From NCBI GenBank assembly GCA_008477525.1, contig SPDT01000003.1, positions 3,410,001 to 3,474,000 of the forward strand: a stretch of DNA of 64,000 nucleotides, read 5' to 3'. Below, piece by piece: positions 24,785-35,291 of this stretch; the first letter of the stretch is position 1, and the number at the start of each line of letters is the position of its first letter. The DNA is from Hypomyces perniciosus (lineage: Eukaryota > Ascomycota > Sordariomycetes > Hypocreales > Hypocreaceae). The position numbers were made by a program, and so were the translations under genes. A model generated the notes under the pieces. It worked only from the letters and a program-made list of their open reading frames with translations, did not search any database and was not told where the DNA came from.

Positions 24785-27069
24785 ATGCTCGCCTTGACTC
24801 CACAGGACTCTTCGCCGGCTGGTGCACCAACACCCGAAAAGACACTTCGCAAGCAGGCCTGGCGTGCCTGCGACCGCTGTCGAGCAAGGCGGGTGAAGTG
24901 TGATAACACCCGACCATGTCTTCAGTGCCGGGAAAGAAACGTGTTTTGCACAAACAATAGAGGCGTAGATGAGCCCCGATCGCTTCCTCAGGCACTACGG
25001 TACGGCGCGGTGCTAGCTAGCTAGCTAGTATCTATCTGCTCATCTGGTTATGGTGACACTAATAGCCATTGTGTAGACAAATTGAGAAACTGAGGCTGCG
25101 CATTCACGACTTGGAAGCTGAATTGGGGCGATACAAGAGCGCCCCGACACTACCGTCACCATCAGAGACATCCGAAGCCCCCAGTGCCACAGTACACAGA
25201 CAAGAATTGCCAGTCCAAACTCGCCCTCGCATGTCAGGATGGCCAGGCGTCTTCGTCCCGAGTGCACGATCCGGCCAGGCATCGTACTATGGCTCAGGCT
25301 CTATATTTTACTTCCACAGTCGTATCGGCACCTATTTAAGAGCAGCTCTCGAACAGTCTGCTGCTGATCGCAACCTGTACCCTCAAGGGGCCAGCGCAAC
25401 CTTGGCGAGTCTCACCAGCCTCAATGTGCAAGATGTCGTCAAAGGCCACCCAAGTGGCACGGTGCCTCAACCGTCCATGTCTCGGACACAGGAGGACTAC
25501 TTCCTCCAGCTGTTTTGGGAGACGTACCACTGCACCTTGCCAATCGTTGAGGACGTCGACTTCATGAAACACTACAACTCGCTTTGGGATACGGGGCGGA
25601 CATATCGCAAACCATCGGCCCTTGTCGACATGATACTCGCCTTGTGTATGCAGTATGGCTGGGCGTTCTTCTCCTGCAACCGACCCGACACGAATGCAAG
25701 CGCCTCTTCCAACGACGCTACGATCGCAGGCCGATGGTACTTCCGACGATGCCAATCCCTGTTAGCTGTTGATCTCGAGCACCCGTCCATCACAACGGTG
25801 CAATGCCAAATCTTCTCCATTGCGTATCTTCGCAACGCATCCTTTTCGAACATGGCGCACATGACACTCGCTCAAACTTCCAGAATGGCACAAATACTCG
25901 GACTCCACCTTGAACCCCCTGAAGATATGCCTCGTGGGGAAAGGGAGCTGCGGAAGCGCATATGGTCTTGCCTGTATACCCTGGAAACGAGGATGAGCAT
26001 GAAACTCGGCCGGCCATCAGTAATCGACAGCTACCACACAACCGTCACGAGACCGTCTGATGATATTGACCCTGGAGTTTTAAGTAGCGCCGGTTCTCAT
26101 GCACAAGATATTACGTGGATTACCTACACCAAGCAAAACGAAGATCTTATAAACGCAGCGAAGGAAGCTCACGGTATACTGCAAGAGAAGGGAAGCGTGA
26201 TATTTGAGCAGAGACAATTCCGAGACTCGCCATACCAGGATCCCCAGGCGCTTGAGACGTATGCCAAAGTGTTCGCGGAACACATCTCTCCCCTCCACGC
26301 GTGGCTAGAACAGTTGCCCACAGGAATGAAGACACGGAGAAAAGGCAACGGCCAATCATTTTCAGTCGATCGCTCGTCTCTTGATATCGATTTTGAGGCA
26401 CCACTCTGGGTTCAACGACAGCGCATCTATCTGGAGCTCATATATCACAACCAAATGCTAAATTTCTATCGGACATTCATCACGTTCCCTTCTCCTTCTA
26501 CTGTAGCGACGTATTCACCCGTAACTAGACGGCTCGCAGTTGCTTCCATCAACCATGCCATCGCACACACCGATATCCTGCATCAGGTTATCACGGAGAC
26601 GGACCTCATGAATGGCTGGCAAGAGTTCTTCCAGTGTCAGTGGAACGTCACGATCACCGCCATTGGCTTCATTCTTGCAAACCCCATCGACCCATCAACG
26701 CCGGCTGCGCGCAAAGCGTTGGACAAGGGGATATCAATGTTTGAGATGCTCGGCAAAAGCTATGCGATGGCAGCCAGTGCGGCGACAATGGCCAAGGATT
26801 TGGCAGCCCAGGCGGATCTGCTAAGTAGTCGATTGCAGGACGTGATGGCATCTGGCTCTGGCGTTATTGGCGTGGAGGATGGCAGTAACCTTGAGTCTAT
26901 CAAGGACGTCGGCGCATGGGATGGTCTCGCCGGGACAGACCCGTCCCAGCAAGAAGGATCGGAATTTTTGGGCCAGTTTATGGACCGGGCTTTGACGGTG
27001 GAGTCGTTCAACAGTTTTGAGCAATTCTTTGCCGATATGAACCAGTCGATGTATTACCCTGATGCCTAG
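24785..27069 (+). CDS. Zn2Cys6 transcription factor with fungal_trans domain
   Basis: Two exons (24785-24999 and 25077-27069; 77-nt intron containing a GCTA repeat) give 735 residues. The zinc cluster uses C29, C32, C39, C45, C48 and C55 (CX2CX6CX5CX2CX6C). A heptad-like linker (QIEKLRLRIHDLEAELGRYK) right after it should form the dimerisation coiled coil. The central region has the fungal-specific factor domain: YHCTLPIVEDVDFMKHY, RWYFRRCQSLL, IAYLRNAS and ERELRKRIWSCLYTLETRMSM. It is a nuclear activator, most likely of the neighbouring genes. It is intact although the pump and halogenase beside it are dead. Confidence 0.9.
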
Positions 27070-28088
27070 CTGCTGCTCACACTGACACTGTCATTCAAGC
27101 CGACACGGGTGGCTCTAGAGCCCGGTGTTTCCCTGCGGAAGCTGCCTTCTATGTCTCGAGGGCGGATACAACCTGTGTGAGGACGTTGAATTTGCAGGCG
27201 TCTATCTCTTACCACGGCACACTGCAGCAGTACATCCGGCGAAATGGCTTCACAAGTAACTCTTCCAGTTGAGCGATTTTGGCATGTAGAGTGACACTGA
27301 TCAGTCCAAGAGTTCCCGACAACGTCTCCTTGCGAAAGGCGTATGAGGGTTCAAATGGCAGTTATCTAAGTTACTTTGAGGTCTAGAAGAGGTATTGGCG
27401 TCAGTGGTGCCAATTACGCTCTGTATTCATTTTCTAGCGGCAGTGAATCTAGGGTTTGTCAAATGTCCTCCATTAACTTAACCATTCTTTCATAGTCATC
27501 TGTACAGGAGCTGTTTAGTAATTCCACAGCTAGCTTGTTAGCTTCGCTAGGTACTAATAGCCTTTTACAGTATAAACAGTATAAACAGTATATTGTTTTT
27601 AATATTAATTAACTAATTATCTTAATCCTTTTTACTATTAAGGATAGTGCTAATCTTTTTAGGCTTTATAATTGCGGTTATATTACTGTATCGCGTTATA
27701 GAAAAGTAGGTTTTGTATTTAAAGTTCTGAATAATAAAGGTTATTATAATCACTTTTAATGTTTTTAAAATAGGGGAAAACATTTATCTTTTATATTTAC
27801 AGTGGCCTTTATATGCGTATCTGGGCTTATAACTGTTATATATATAGGGCTTGTGTTGTTATCAGTTATTTTATTCTATAAGGATTAAATGGCACCTAAA
27901 TTCCTGCTCTATTTATTTCCCCTTTTAATGTCCTTAGGGACTGTCCCCTTTATTGCTAATAGTTTCCCGGCCAGTTTATTTATAGTGCTAGAAGAACGCG
28001 TCGCGTTCTTCTTCTCTACCCTCTTAGACCCTCCTCGTATTTTAATTCGTGTTATCTTTATTGGACTTTTTGCACCAATCCACATTAT
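27070..28088. other. 3' flank and AT-rich decayed sequence
   Basis: 27070-27530 is ordinary 3' flank of the regulator. From about 27530 to 27890 the sequence becomes very AT-rich with many stops, as in RIPed repeats. From 27890 to 28088 it returns to mixed composition and contains a near-palindrome GAAGAACGCGTCGCGTTCTTC around 27992. I could not assign it to an element family. Confidence 0.4.
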
Positions 28089-28988
28089 CTAACAGCCCCA
28101 CACGGCGTTCAATTTCCTGACCACCGGTCTAAGTGTCGCCGCTGAGGATGCGATAAGCGCCATACCGACCTCAACATTTCCCCATATAAAGAGATCTGGA
28201 TTCCCAAATAACTTATTCAGATCCTCAAGGCGGCTGACATATACTAATCTCAGTATAGTTGCGATGCAGGCGCTATATAGCACTTATCAGCGACTTATAT
28301 AAAAGGCAATATATATAAGAATATAAGGAGTAACAGTAAAACGCTTCTCCTTCTCTCTATAGACTCACATTGATCCAAGTGCAAGGACTAACGCAGTATA
28401 AAACTTTGTATTTGTTGACATATTCAATTTCCAGACGATAACCGTGGGAAGAATGGCAAGCGTCCAATCTAACACGATGTTCGTGATTGCGTGAGACCAG
28501 GCGACTCTGACGGTGATGTGAGGATCCAAGCAAGCTCCGCGAAGTATATGATTTTGGACTGCTTGGCGCCAGAATTCTGATGGAGGGCGGCATTGAAAAA
28601 GCAGAAAAAAGAAAGCAGATATAAAGAAGAGAATCACCACAGTAGCCATAGTATAGATGATTGTTCGTACAGCCCGCGCGAAGGCGAATGGCAGGAGAGA
28701 GACGCAGATCGACAGTTTGACTAAGGAAGTCGAAAGGATGAACATCAACTCGTGAAAGAATATCCACTATAGACAATATTCAGCCTATTGAGTTTGTTAT
28801 AGCTGTAAAAGCAGGCGGAACGTTACCTTAAGTCCCAGTTCTAACTTTATAGGGGACAAGGTCATAGGATCTCGGCCAACCCCACCCTGTTGAACGCTTA
28901 ATATATCGAATAAGCAAAGAAGAGAAAAGAAAACCTATAGTCTATTTACGTAAGTAGACTGATATTAGGAGAGATGAAAATTACCAGT

Positions 28989-28996
28989 GTTGCGAC
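28989..28996 (+). repeat. hAT target-site duplication (left)
   Basis: GTTGCGAC, identical to 32415-32422; both belong to the rhodopsin-domain exon. Confidence 0.92.
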
Positions 28997-31900
28997 CAGG
29001 CTGGCGATCCATTCCATTTCCATCCACGCAGCCTTAGCTGAGTGGATGGACGTCCATTTCAGTCAACGTGCAGTGGAATGGGTGGAATGGACGCCCAGAG
29101 CAGTCGCATGGAATGGATGGAAATGGAAATGGATGCGTGGATGGGGTTACCTAAATAGGAAAGGTATCGCGCTAATAGATTAGTTACTATATATAGTACT
29201 CACCACAGTCACTGTAACCATCTCAATGATCACCAAGCAACAAAATTCATTATACAGGATATCTCTCTTATTATACATAATTAAAACAAGCACTTTCTTA
29301 ATGAGCCCAGGCTCTAGCCAGTGCGCTATAAATAAAGTCTAGAGAGGGATAGTACATACAATTCGCCCACCTGTTACTTCACGAGCTTCTATAAAGCTCA
29401 GTTCGGCAAGCGGATCGGTATCCGATAACTCAACCTCTTCAAGAAGCTTCTCCACACTTCGAATATATCCCCCACGAAGCCACGATCTCACCGTCTGCGT
29501 CATTCCAATTGTACTAGCATCCAGATTTGCCCGGTCATCTCGAACCATTCTGCCGGCCGTAGAGAAAAGTCTCTCAACGTCAGCAGACATTGGAAGAGTA
29601 GAAAGAACATCAAGGGCCATCCGTGATAGGCGAGGATATTCCTCCCGTCTGTCGCACCAATAGCTGATGGGATCCAGGATCCTCTGATCCGATTTATGTA
29701 CGTCTCGAAACCAATCGTTATATTCATCTCCCACAGCTGACGAAGCAGGAGTGAATGGCGACTGTAATAATGCCGGCGCCTGACGAGACTCCTCGCAGTA
29801 CTCGTTGAAGGGATTTCGATAAGTTCGCTGCTTCTTCATAACCGGTTCTCGGTCTCGAGAAACGACCTGCGGATCGTATTGAGACCTATACAGCCCCTCC
29901 ACAAGGGACTTTGCAGTCTGGATCCATTCTGGGCGATCTGCCCATATGTCCTCAAAGTATCCCCAACGATATGCTGGATGAAGCGCGACAGCTGCATAAT
30001 AGACCGGTGTCTCATCAAGCCGCGAGTAGTACTCATCAAGTTTCTTCCAGCAGAGATTAATATTGACCTTGAAGTGCTCAGGGTCGGGATATCGATGAGC
30101 AGCGGCCTTATATACCTCCATTTTATTAAGCAGGTACTCGTAGCCAAACATAAGATCCCAAGAGCATCCATATGCTTTAGTATAGCCATACTTTCGCATC
30201 CGCTGTCGACCGTCACCTTCAAGGGTAATTAAAACATGCTCAAAATGTTGGAGGACCTCGTTAAAAAGAGCGATAATATTCCAATCCTTCTCATCGAGTT
30301 TGTTGTCATCCCTGAGACAAAGTGGCATTTCACTCCTCGACTTCTTTCCCCTTAAAATTGACCCTTCCCACTCGTTTTTCTGCCTATACCAGAGTTCTTC
30401 AAGGAAGTCCTTCAGGAGAAGAGCGCGTCGGATCATGTAAAGAGTAGAAAGCCAACGAGTTACCACATCAGTAATGACATCTAGAGGCTTTTTTGCTTGT
30501 ATTGTCGGATCCTCAGACTTCTCGAACGCGACCAACTGAAGAGACCGAAGGAGATTAGTTAGTAAGTCTGAACGATGAATCCAAACGACAAGGTTATGGA
30601 GTTTCCCAATAGGGCCTTTCCGTCTCCACATCTCATGGGCCTTCGCATTAAGCGCCTCATTTCCAAGGATATCATCCTCAAATGCCTCAGAGTCATGGCC
30701 AAAAAGCAGCGCTTTAACAGCAAGATTAAGGATATGGCCAAAGCAGCGTAATCGCCGGGTTTCTCCCTTAAAGCCCAGCGCTTTTCCGATTTCCTTCATC
30801 GCTGTATCGTTGTTGCTGGCGTTATCAAGTGTAAAGTATCCGACCTTCTGGGTTATATCATAGCTCCGAAGGATATCGACAACATGAGCAGCAATATTCT
30901 CCCCAGAATGACGATCGACAAGCTCTGGAAGTCCAAGGACAAGTTTTTGTGGCTGGCCAACGGTATCAAGAAAATAGCAAACGATTCCATATAGAGCATG
31001 GCGATTATTCGACCTCCAGCCATCGAACGCTATGTGAATCAGCCCTGGGGCTGCCGCCAACACTCGCTTTATTTCCTCTATGTTTTCTTCGTACACCTTA
31101 AGGATGCGTCTGCGAACGGTATCGTGGGTGATATGTGCCTCGGTCGTCTTCACGAGGGGATTGAGGTACTCGAAAACTGCGCGGAGGTACGGATCTTCGC
31201 TTTGTCGGAAGGAGGAATTACTGTTGATGATCCAACAGACTACCAAGCGCTGGAAGGCTAATCGATCAAAACGGCCGATGATCTGGTTGGCAATCTGCTG
31301 TTCTCGCGAGTTATATGTGTTCAGCTTCATCATCTCGGCGATATTCCTTGATGACGTATTCTCTTTTGCTTTACTTGGCGGCTTCCGCCTGCCTGAAGGA
31401 TCCCAGATACTGTGGTCGGTCCAGAGGTGGATCTCTGCGTTCTGTGTGCCATTCGAGGCAGTCGAGTGAGGTTTTTGCTTACTACTCTTTACGCAGACCT
31501 TGCAAACCCATCGCCGCTTTGTATCATCGTCGCTCTTCTCGATATCGTAACCGAATTGCCATATCCATGACGATATGGATGCGCAACGCTGGGATTGAGT
31601 ATACCCAGGGAAGTATTTCCAAGGGAAAAGGTCCCACAGGTTCTCCTGGTCCTCCTGGGCCTGTATCTGAGGATGCATAGGGTTAATAAATTATGCTTAT
31701 GGCGATTCCATTAATAAAAAATTCATATACGAAGTACATAAAACCCTTTCTCCTAATAGAAGTTCAACGCGCCTGAACGCGGTAACTAAGAACGCGAAAT
31801 CTCCACGCTCCTGGCTACCAAAAAAAAAAAATCTTCCATAATCACTACTAACATATGTAAGAGCAAAATGTATAGTGATTTGTTAGTGGTGACTTAAGTT

Positions 31901-32414
31901 TAGCGTCCCTCTAGTTTTATACTAGGCTAAGTGATGCAGGTATTTTTATAGCTTAACTTGATGCGAAAACCTGACAGTTATTACGGAGTACATAAATACA
32001 GTTTTTAAAAAAGATATTTATTATAATTGGAATAGAGTTGGCCTTTCTAGCAATATACTAAAATATATATAATAAGATTCATTTCTCTCTATATAGCTAT
32101 ATATTAAATGCATATAGATTTAGTTTCGTTTACCTACTCTTCCAATGATATATAGGGTATGTTGGCGGAGGGTCAGGTAGAACAAGCACGGAGTCTCTGG
32201 TAATGATGTCACTGACTTGGGCAATGGTAAGTATACTATTTTAGGGTGATGATTAAGCGCCCCCCTGCTTCCATTTCCATCCACGGGACCCTTCCGTGGA
32301 TGGATGGATTATGTAATGGCAGGCGCGATGGAATGGATGGAAATGGATGCACGGGCCATTCATTTCCATAAATGGACGCCCGTGGAAATGGACGTGGAAT
32401 GGATCGCCACCCTG
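28997..32414 (-). mobile_element. Complete hAT DNA transposon, 3418 bp, not RIPed
   Basis: The ends are imperfect inverted repeats: CAGGCTGGCGATCCATTCCA at the left and, on the other strand, CAGGGTGGCGATCCATTCCA at the right (one mismatch in 20). An 8-bp target duplication, GTTGCGAC, flanks them, as hAT elements make. Subterminal regions at both ends are dense in CCATTTCC / GGATGG motifs, the likely transposase binding sites. The single transposase frame is unbroken and the base composition is normal, so the copy entered after or escaped RIP and may still be able to move. Confidence 0.93.
29339..31678 (-). CDS. hAT-family transposase
   Basis: An uninterrupted 779-codon frame without introns. 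Residues 50-95 hold a BED-like zinc finger (WVCKVC then paired histidines HLWTDHSIW). The RNase H-like catalytic core begins near residue 205 with LIHIAFDGWRSNNRHALYG (first Asp) and continues with VGYFTLDNASNNDTAM (second Asp) and RRLRCFGHILNLAVKALL. The C-terminus has YPRLSRMALDVLSTLPMS and DVERLFSTAGRM, the hAT dimerisation region. The enzyme excises and inserts the element by cut-and-paste through hairpin intermediates at the donor flanks. It lies within both terminal repeats, 342 bp from the left end and 736 bp from the right end. All expected regions are present, so it is probably functional. Confidence 0.94.
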   Translation of the reverse strand: MHPQIQAQEDQENLWDLFPWKYFPGYTQSQRCASISSWIWQFGYDIEKSDDDTKRRWVCKVCVKSSKQKPHSTASNGTQNAEIHLWTDHSIWDPSGRRKPPSKAKENTSSRNIAEMMKLNTYNSREQQIANQIIGRFDRLAFQRLVVCWIINSNSSFRQSEDPYLRAVFEYLNPLVKTTEAHITHDTVRRRILKVYEENIEEIKRVLAAAPGLIHIAFDGWRSNNRHALYGIVCYFLDTVGQPQKLVLGLPELVDRHSGENIAAHVVDILRSYDITQKVGYFTLDNASNNDTAMKEIGKALGFKGETRRLRCFGHILNLAVKALLFGHDSEAFEDDILGNEALNAKAHEMWRRKGPIGKLHNLVVWIHRSDLLTNLLRSLQLVAFEKSEDPTIQAKKPLDVITDVVTRWLSTLYMIRRALLLKDFLEELWYRQKNEWEGSILRGKKSRSEMPLCLRDDNKLDEKDWNIIALFNEVLQHFEHVLITLEGDGRQRMRKYGYTKAYGCSWDLMFGYEYLLNKMEVYKAAAHRYPDPEHFKVNINLCWKKLDEYYSRLDETPVYYAAVALHPAYRWGYFEDIWADRPEWIQTAKSLVEGLYRSQYDPQVVSRDREPVMKKQRTYRNPFNEYCEESRQAPALLQSPFTPASSAVGDEYNDWFRDVHKSDQRILDPISYWCDRREEYPRLSRMALDVLSTLPMSADVERLFSTAGRMVRDDRANLDASTIGMTQTVRSWLRGGYIRSVEKLLEEVELSDTDPLAELSFIEAREVTGGRIVCTIPL

Positions 32415-32422
32415 GTTGCGAC
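32415..32422 (+). repeat. hAT target-site duplication (right)
   Basis: GTTGCGAC, second copy of the 8-bp duplication directly outside the right terminal inverted repeat. Confidence 0.92.
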
Positions 32423-32554
32423 CGCTAAAGCATCGTCGAGACCAAAGCATGATCTGAGGAAAATACGTGCATACAGGCGCAGCACAACTATCACCGTAGC
32501 CACAGAACTAGAGGTTGCAGCTATAATCATGAATGCCTCCCCTTGACCGGACAT

Positions 32555-33090
32555 ATTGATAATGGTCAGATTCCGGTATGTGAGAACACAAATCTGCATC
32601 AAACCACAACAGATTTTTTTTCCAGGTTTTCTTTTCAACTCTCAGCGGAAAAGTCAGCACTAGGGGTACTGTGCGAATTGTTTTTTGCGTCCACTTTGAA
32701 CCTAACCTGTATACCTTTGCATGTGAGCCCGTATAGATTAACTGAGGCCGCCCCTCCCACCCTTTCATGTAATCCGACCGCCACGGGGCTATTCTGACCT
32801 AGTATGACCTGTCAGGTCAGGTCCAAAGAGATTGCGCGAGCTGACCTGACCTGTAACTTCTATTTTAAGGTTCTCCTGTTACTTAGGAATCTATTGTGTG
32901 ATCTAGGCTGCGATAATCGAAGTCGCGCTAATTAAAGCTGTAATGATTAAAACTGTATTGCATAGCTTAGATTAATATAATTTGGATCAACAAACTTGGA
33001 TTAACATAATATAGATCAATATAACCTTAGTTAATGCCGTTATAATCAACGCAGCTTTAATTATTGTAGCTTTAACTATTACAGTTTTAA
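32555..33090. repeat. Rhodopsin gene 5' flank and imperfect tandem repeat
   Basis: At 32806-32862 a CAGGTCAGGTC motif and its complement GACCTGACCTG form an inverted pair. From about 32940 to 33070 there is an imperfect tandem array of a unit close to TTGGATYAAYATAA, repeated some seven times with drift. No coding sequence is visible. The array may be part of an LTR or a degraded terminal region. Confidence 0.45.
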
Positions 33091-33175
33091 TTTAACTCTC
33101 CCCTATAAAATTCTTCCGCGCTAGCAGCTATTATAGTTTGTTAGCGCAGCGGGGTATTTTTGCAGGCCAACATAT
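33091..33175 (-). repeat. Fragment of the gypsy-family LTR end
   Basis: On the minus strand this ends with GAATTTTATAGGGGAGAGTT preceded by ATAGCTGCTAGCGCGG. The same order occurs, RIPed, at the outer end of the gypsy 3' LTR at 60713-60770. It is therefore probably a less mutated LTR terminus of the same family. Confidence 0.5.
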
Positions 33176-33664
33176 CGCTTTACAAAAGGCTTCTCTGCAG
33201 TACGTACCATGGAGGAATGACGGACGGACCGACCAATAAGGAAAAGGATCACTTAGATCACCTAGTCCGAGGGATCACTTAGATCACGAACGTGAGCCAA
33301 GGTGATCCAACACCACCGTAAGCCATGAGTGATCTAAGTACACTCACTATATATCTCCTTTATATATAAGTCTAGATAAGTCACGATCGTTAGTATAGTT
33401 ACTTAGACAGTAATTAACAAATTGCATTCACTAGAACCGCCTGTTCTACAGAATCTCGACTATATTACCCTGCTTAGTATTTATCCCTGACCTCTCTGTC
33501 AACATAAACCTACGAACCTCGGTTTATCCCTTGAGAATCAACCCGGATCGTCACACTCGGCCTGCTATAGTGACCTAGAAATGGGATAACCAACCTACCA
33601 ATGCAGCTCATTTATCTGTAATCTAGTCAGTGTTTGTTTTCGGCTATTTCATTAGCTATTTTCG
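33176..33664. other. LTR-like non-coding sequence
   Basis: Contains several copies of GGATCACTTAGATCAC / GTGATCTAAGT in both orientations at 33245-33340, then TATATATAAG near 33361. This order resembles the regulatory part and TATA box of an LTR, but no pair of matching LTRs or internal region was found. No gene. Confidence 0.35.
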
Positions 33665-33777
33665 TGTATTTAAGTAGCAGCTTTTCCTACCTAACTTAGG
33701 ATCAGCAAGAGTGTCGAATTCTATCGTTTTCTAGTCATCCCATGTGCCTTCATACTGTTGATTTGTGATTGATAGTT
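33665..33777 (-). pseudogene. Ankyrin-gene fragment, copy A
   Basis: 113 bp closely matching 58011-58122 (same strand) and 43512-43624 (opposite strand). On the minus strand it reads INHKSTV, then after stops FDTLADPKLG and SCYLNT. It is a dispersed scrap of an ankyrin-repeat gene. Confidence 0.6.
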
Positions 33778-34041
33778 TCACTAGCTTGTCATCCGGAACT
33801 AATGTACTACTTGCAATCGTACTCTTATTGGCTTCTACAGCCACGTCTTGCATACATTAAGCGCTAAGTATGCGACTAGGCAACAAGGATGAGACATGTC
33901 ATCTTGAAGACTGTCTAGAAGGCTGTCTAGATGTGGCAAGAGACTCATATGTGCCTTACTGAGCTGAATATAAATAATTAGTGATCTCTCTTGTTTTATC
34001 TACAAGCATAAACCTAGAAAATTTTCTTTGCTCTCATCAGA

Positions 34042-34486
34042 ATGTCTCAAGAACCTATTCTAGCACTTCGTCTAGAACACAATCAATATATGGGCAGCTG
34101 CGATACTCGCGCAAGGGACTAACTACTCCTTAGCCTAATCTTGGAGCCGTGGCATGCTAACACTGTTGACAGCTATAAAGCATCCTATGCCTTCTGGCAT
34201 CGAGAATTAATAGAGGTTCGTGAAGAGATGCGTCGCGTCAGGGAAGAAATGCACTGCGTATGTGCAGAAATTCACGATGTTATAGAGGTTTTAATATTTT
34301 ATGTATGTTCTTTATTTTTTTCAAGGCTTTAATTTTCTAAATAATATTTAGAGCACCGCAGACATAGATCGAAAGAACAACTCTATTGAGTCATCTGAGC
34401 CCACCCCAGCCACCAACAGTCCACTGACTCCGACGGCAATGGATGACTGGGAGATCGAAAATTTTGATGAAGAATCAAGTATTTAA
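34042..34486 (+). pseudogene. Small coiled-coil protein gene with an in-frame stop
   Basis: Exon 1 (34042-34287) and exon 2 (34352-34486) join in phase through a 64-nt GT-AG intron. The frame opens MSQEPILALRLEHNQYMG, then has a TAA at 34120-34122 (possibly from CAA), and continues into WHRELIEVREEMRRVREEM, a charged helical stretch. Exon 2 is acidic and Ser/Thr/Pro-rich and ends MDDWEIENFDEESSI. The intact intron and frame after the stop suggest a recently damaged gene. Family not recognised; it might come from a repeat family. Function unknown. Confidence 0.4.
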
Positions 34487-35059
34487 AGCATACTATTCTC
34501 TGCGACTGGTTTCTCAATAACCTTCTCGAAATTCTCTGGGTCAAGAATTGTCAGTACAAGATAGATTTCAGTCTAGTAAAAGCGCTGGTCCTGATGGTGG
34601 ATTATAACTGTTTAAGTATTGCTATATTAAGTTGTGTTGTTGATTCTGTATAATGGAATTGATATTGACATTTTAAATCCTTATGGAGATCATTTACGTG
34701 ATAGGGAATTGTACTTTAGTTACTTTCTTTGTAGGTCCTTCGTAGTTTTGAGTAATAGGTTTGCACAGGCTACTCAGTAGATGAGCAGAAAACATACGAG
34801 ATTTTGCCTTGCTTAAGAAGGCGTCAAAGAGCTCGTGGTATCCGGATTCGTCAGCGATTGTCAATGAAAGCGTGGCATAAGCTGAATTATAATTGTAAAA
34901 ATGCTCTCCGGCTTTTAGAAGAGGGAATCTTCGGCAGGAAGAATCGAGATCGGAGATCGCCTCAGAACCAGCTGCAACAATAATATTGCATTATCCATAA
35001 TATATCGCTAACATAAATACACTAATGATAGCCGTAGTGGCGAGAAGAGTAATTATAGA
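34487..35059. other. Intergenic, no gene seen
   Basis: About 570 bp of moderately AT-rich sequence. Short open frames only, no recognisable family, no structured RNA found. Confidence 0.4.
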
Positions 35060-35280
35060 GTACTGGTAATGTACAGGGCCTATGCAGTACAAACCTACTG
35101 GATATGGATATAATTGCTGGTAACTGCACAGCTATAGGGGGCAGATCTTTAGATGCGTGGAAATTACTACTAGCAATAAGAGTATTTATTACCAGTAATA
35201 GGTAAACGGGGTAATTAATTACCAACAATTAATCCATGTTATAAAGAATTACCAGTATTTACTAGATAGTGTATTATGGT
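35060..35280. repeat. TACYRGTA-motif block, left half
   Basis: Contains at least seven copies of variants of TTACTRGTAA / TACTGGTA / TTACCAGTA in about 220 bp. The same motifs continue at 41207-41530 on the other side of the LINE, so this was one block before the insertion. Confidence 0.5.
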
Positions 35281-35291
35281 TACTAGCAGCT
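35281..35291 (+). repeat. Target-site duplication of LINE copy 2 (left)
   Basis: TACTAGCAGCT, repeated at 41196-41206 after the LINE tail. Confidence 0.8.

Larger units (their letters stand above)
28089..32554 (-). pseudogene. Rhodopsin-domain (PTH11-like) membrane protein gene interrupted by a hAT element
   Basis: Once the hAT insertion and one 8-bp duplication are set aside, the pieces 32554-32415, 28988-28985, 28886-28827, 28766-28369 and 28272-28089 form one open frame of 261 codons, with all introns GT-AG. The first exon encodes MSGQGEAFMIIAATSS and VIVVLRLYARIFLRSCFGLDD, a first membrane helix plus the RxxxR/FGxDD element. Later parts show WIFFHELMFILSTSLVKLSI, LLFQCRPPSEFW, DWTLAILPTVIVWKLNMS and FIWGNVEVGMALIAS, the usual order in fungal rhodopsin-fold integral membrane proteins. 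These are plasma-membrane proteins related to PTH11-type receptors. The insertion splits exon 1, so no full product can be made, but the host exons show no other damage. Confidence 0.85.

Noticed and set aside
25000..25076. GCTAGCTAGCTAGCTAG repeat as a regulatory element
   Set aside because: It lies within the intron of the Zn2Cys6 gene and is a simple short microsatellite.
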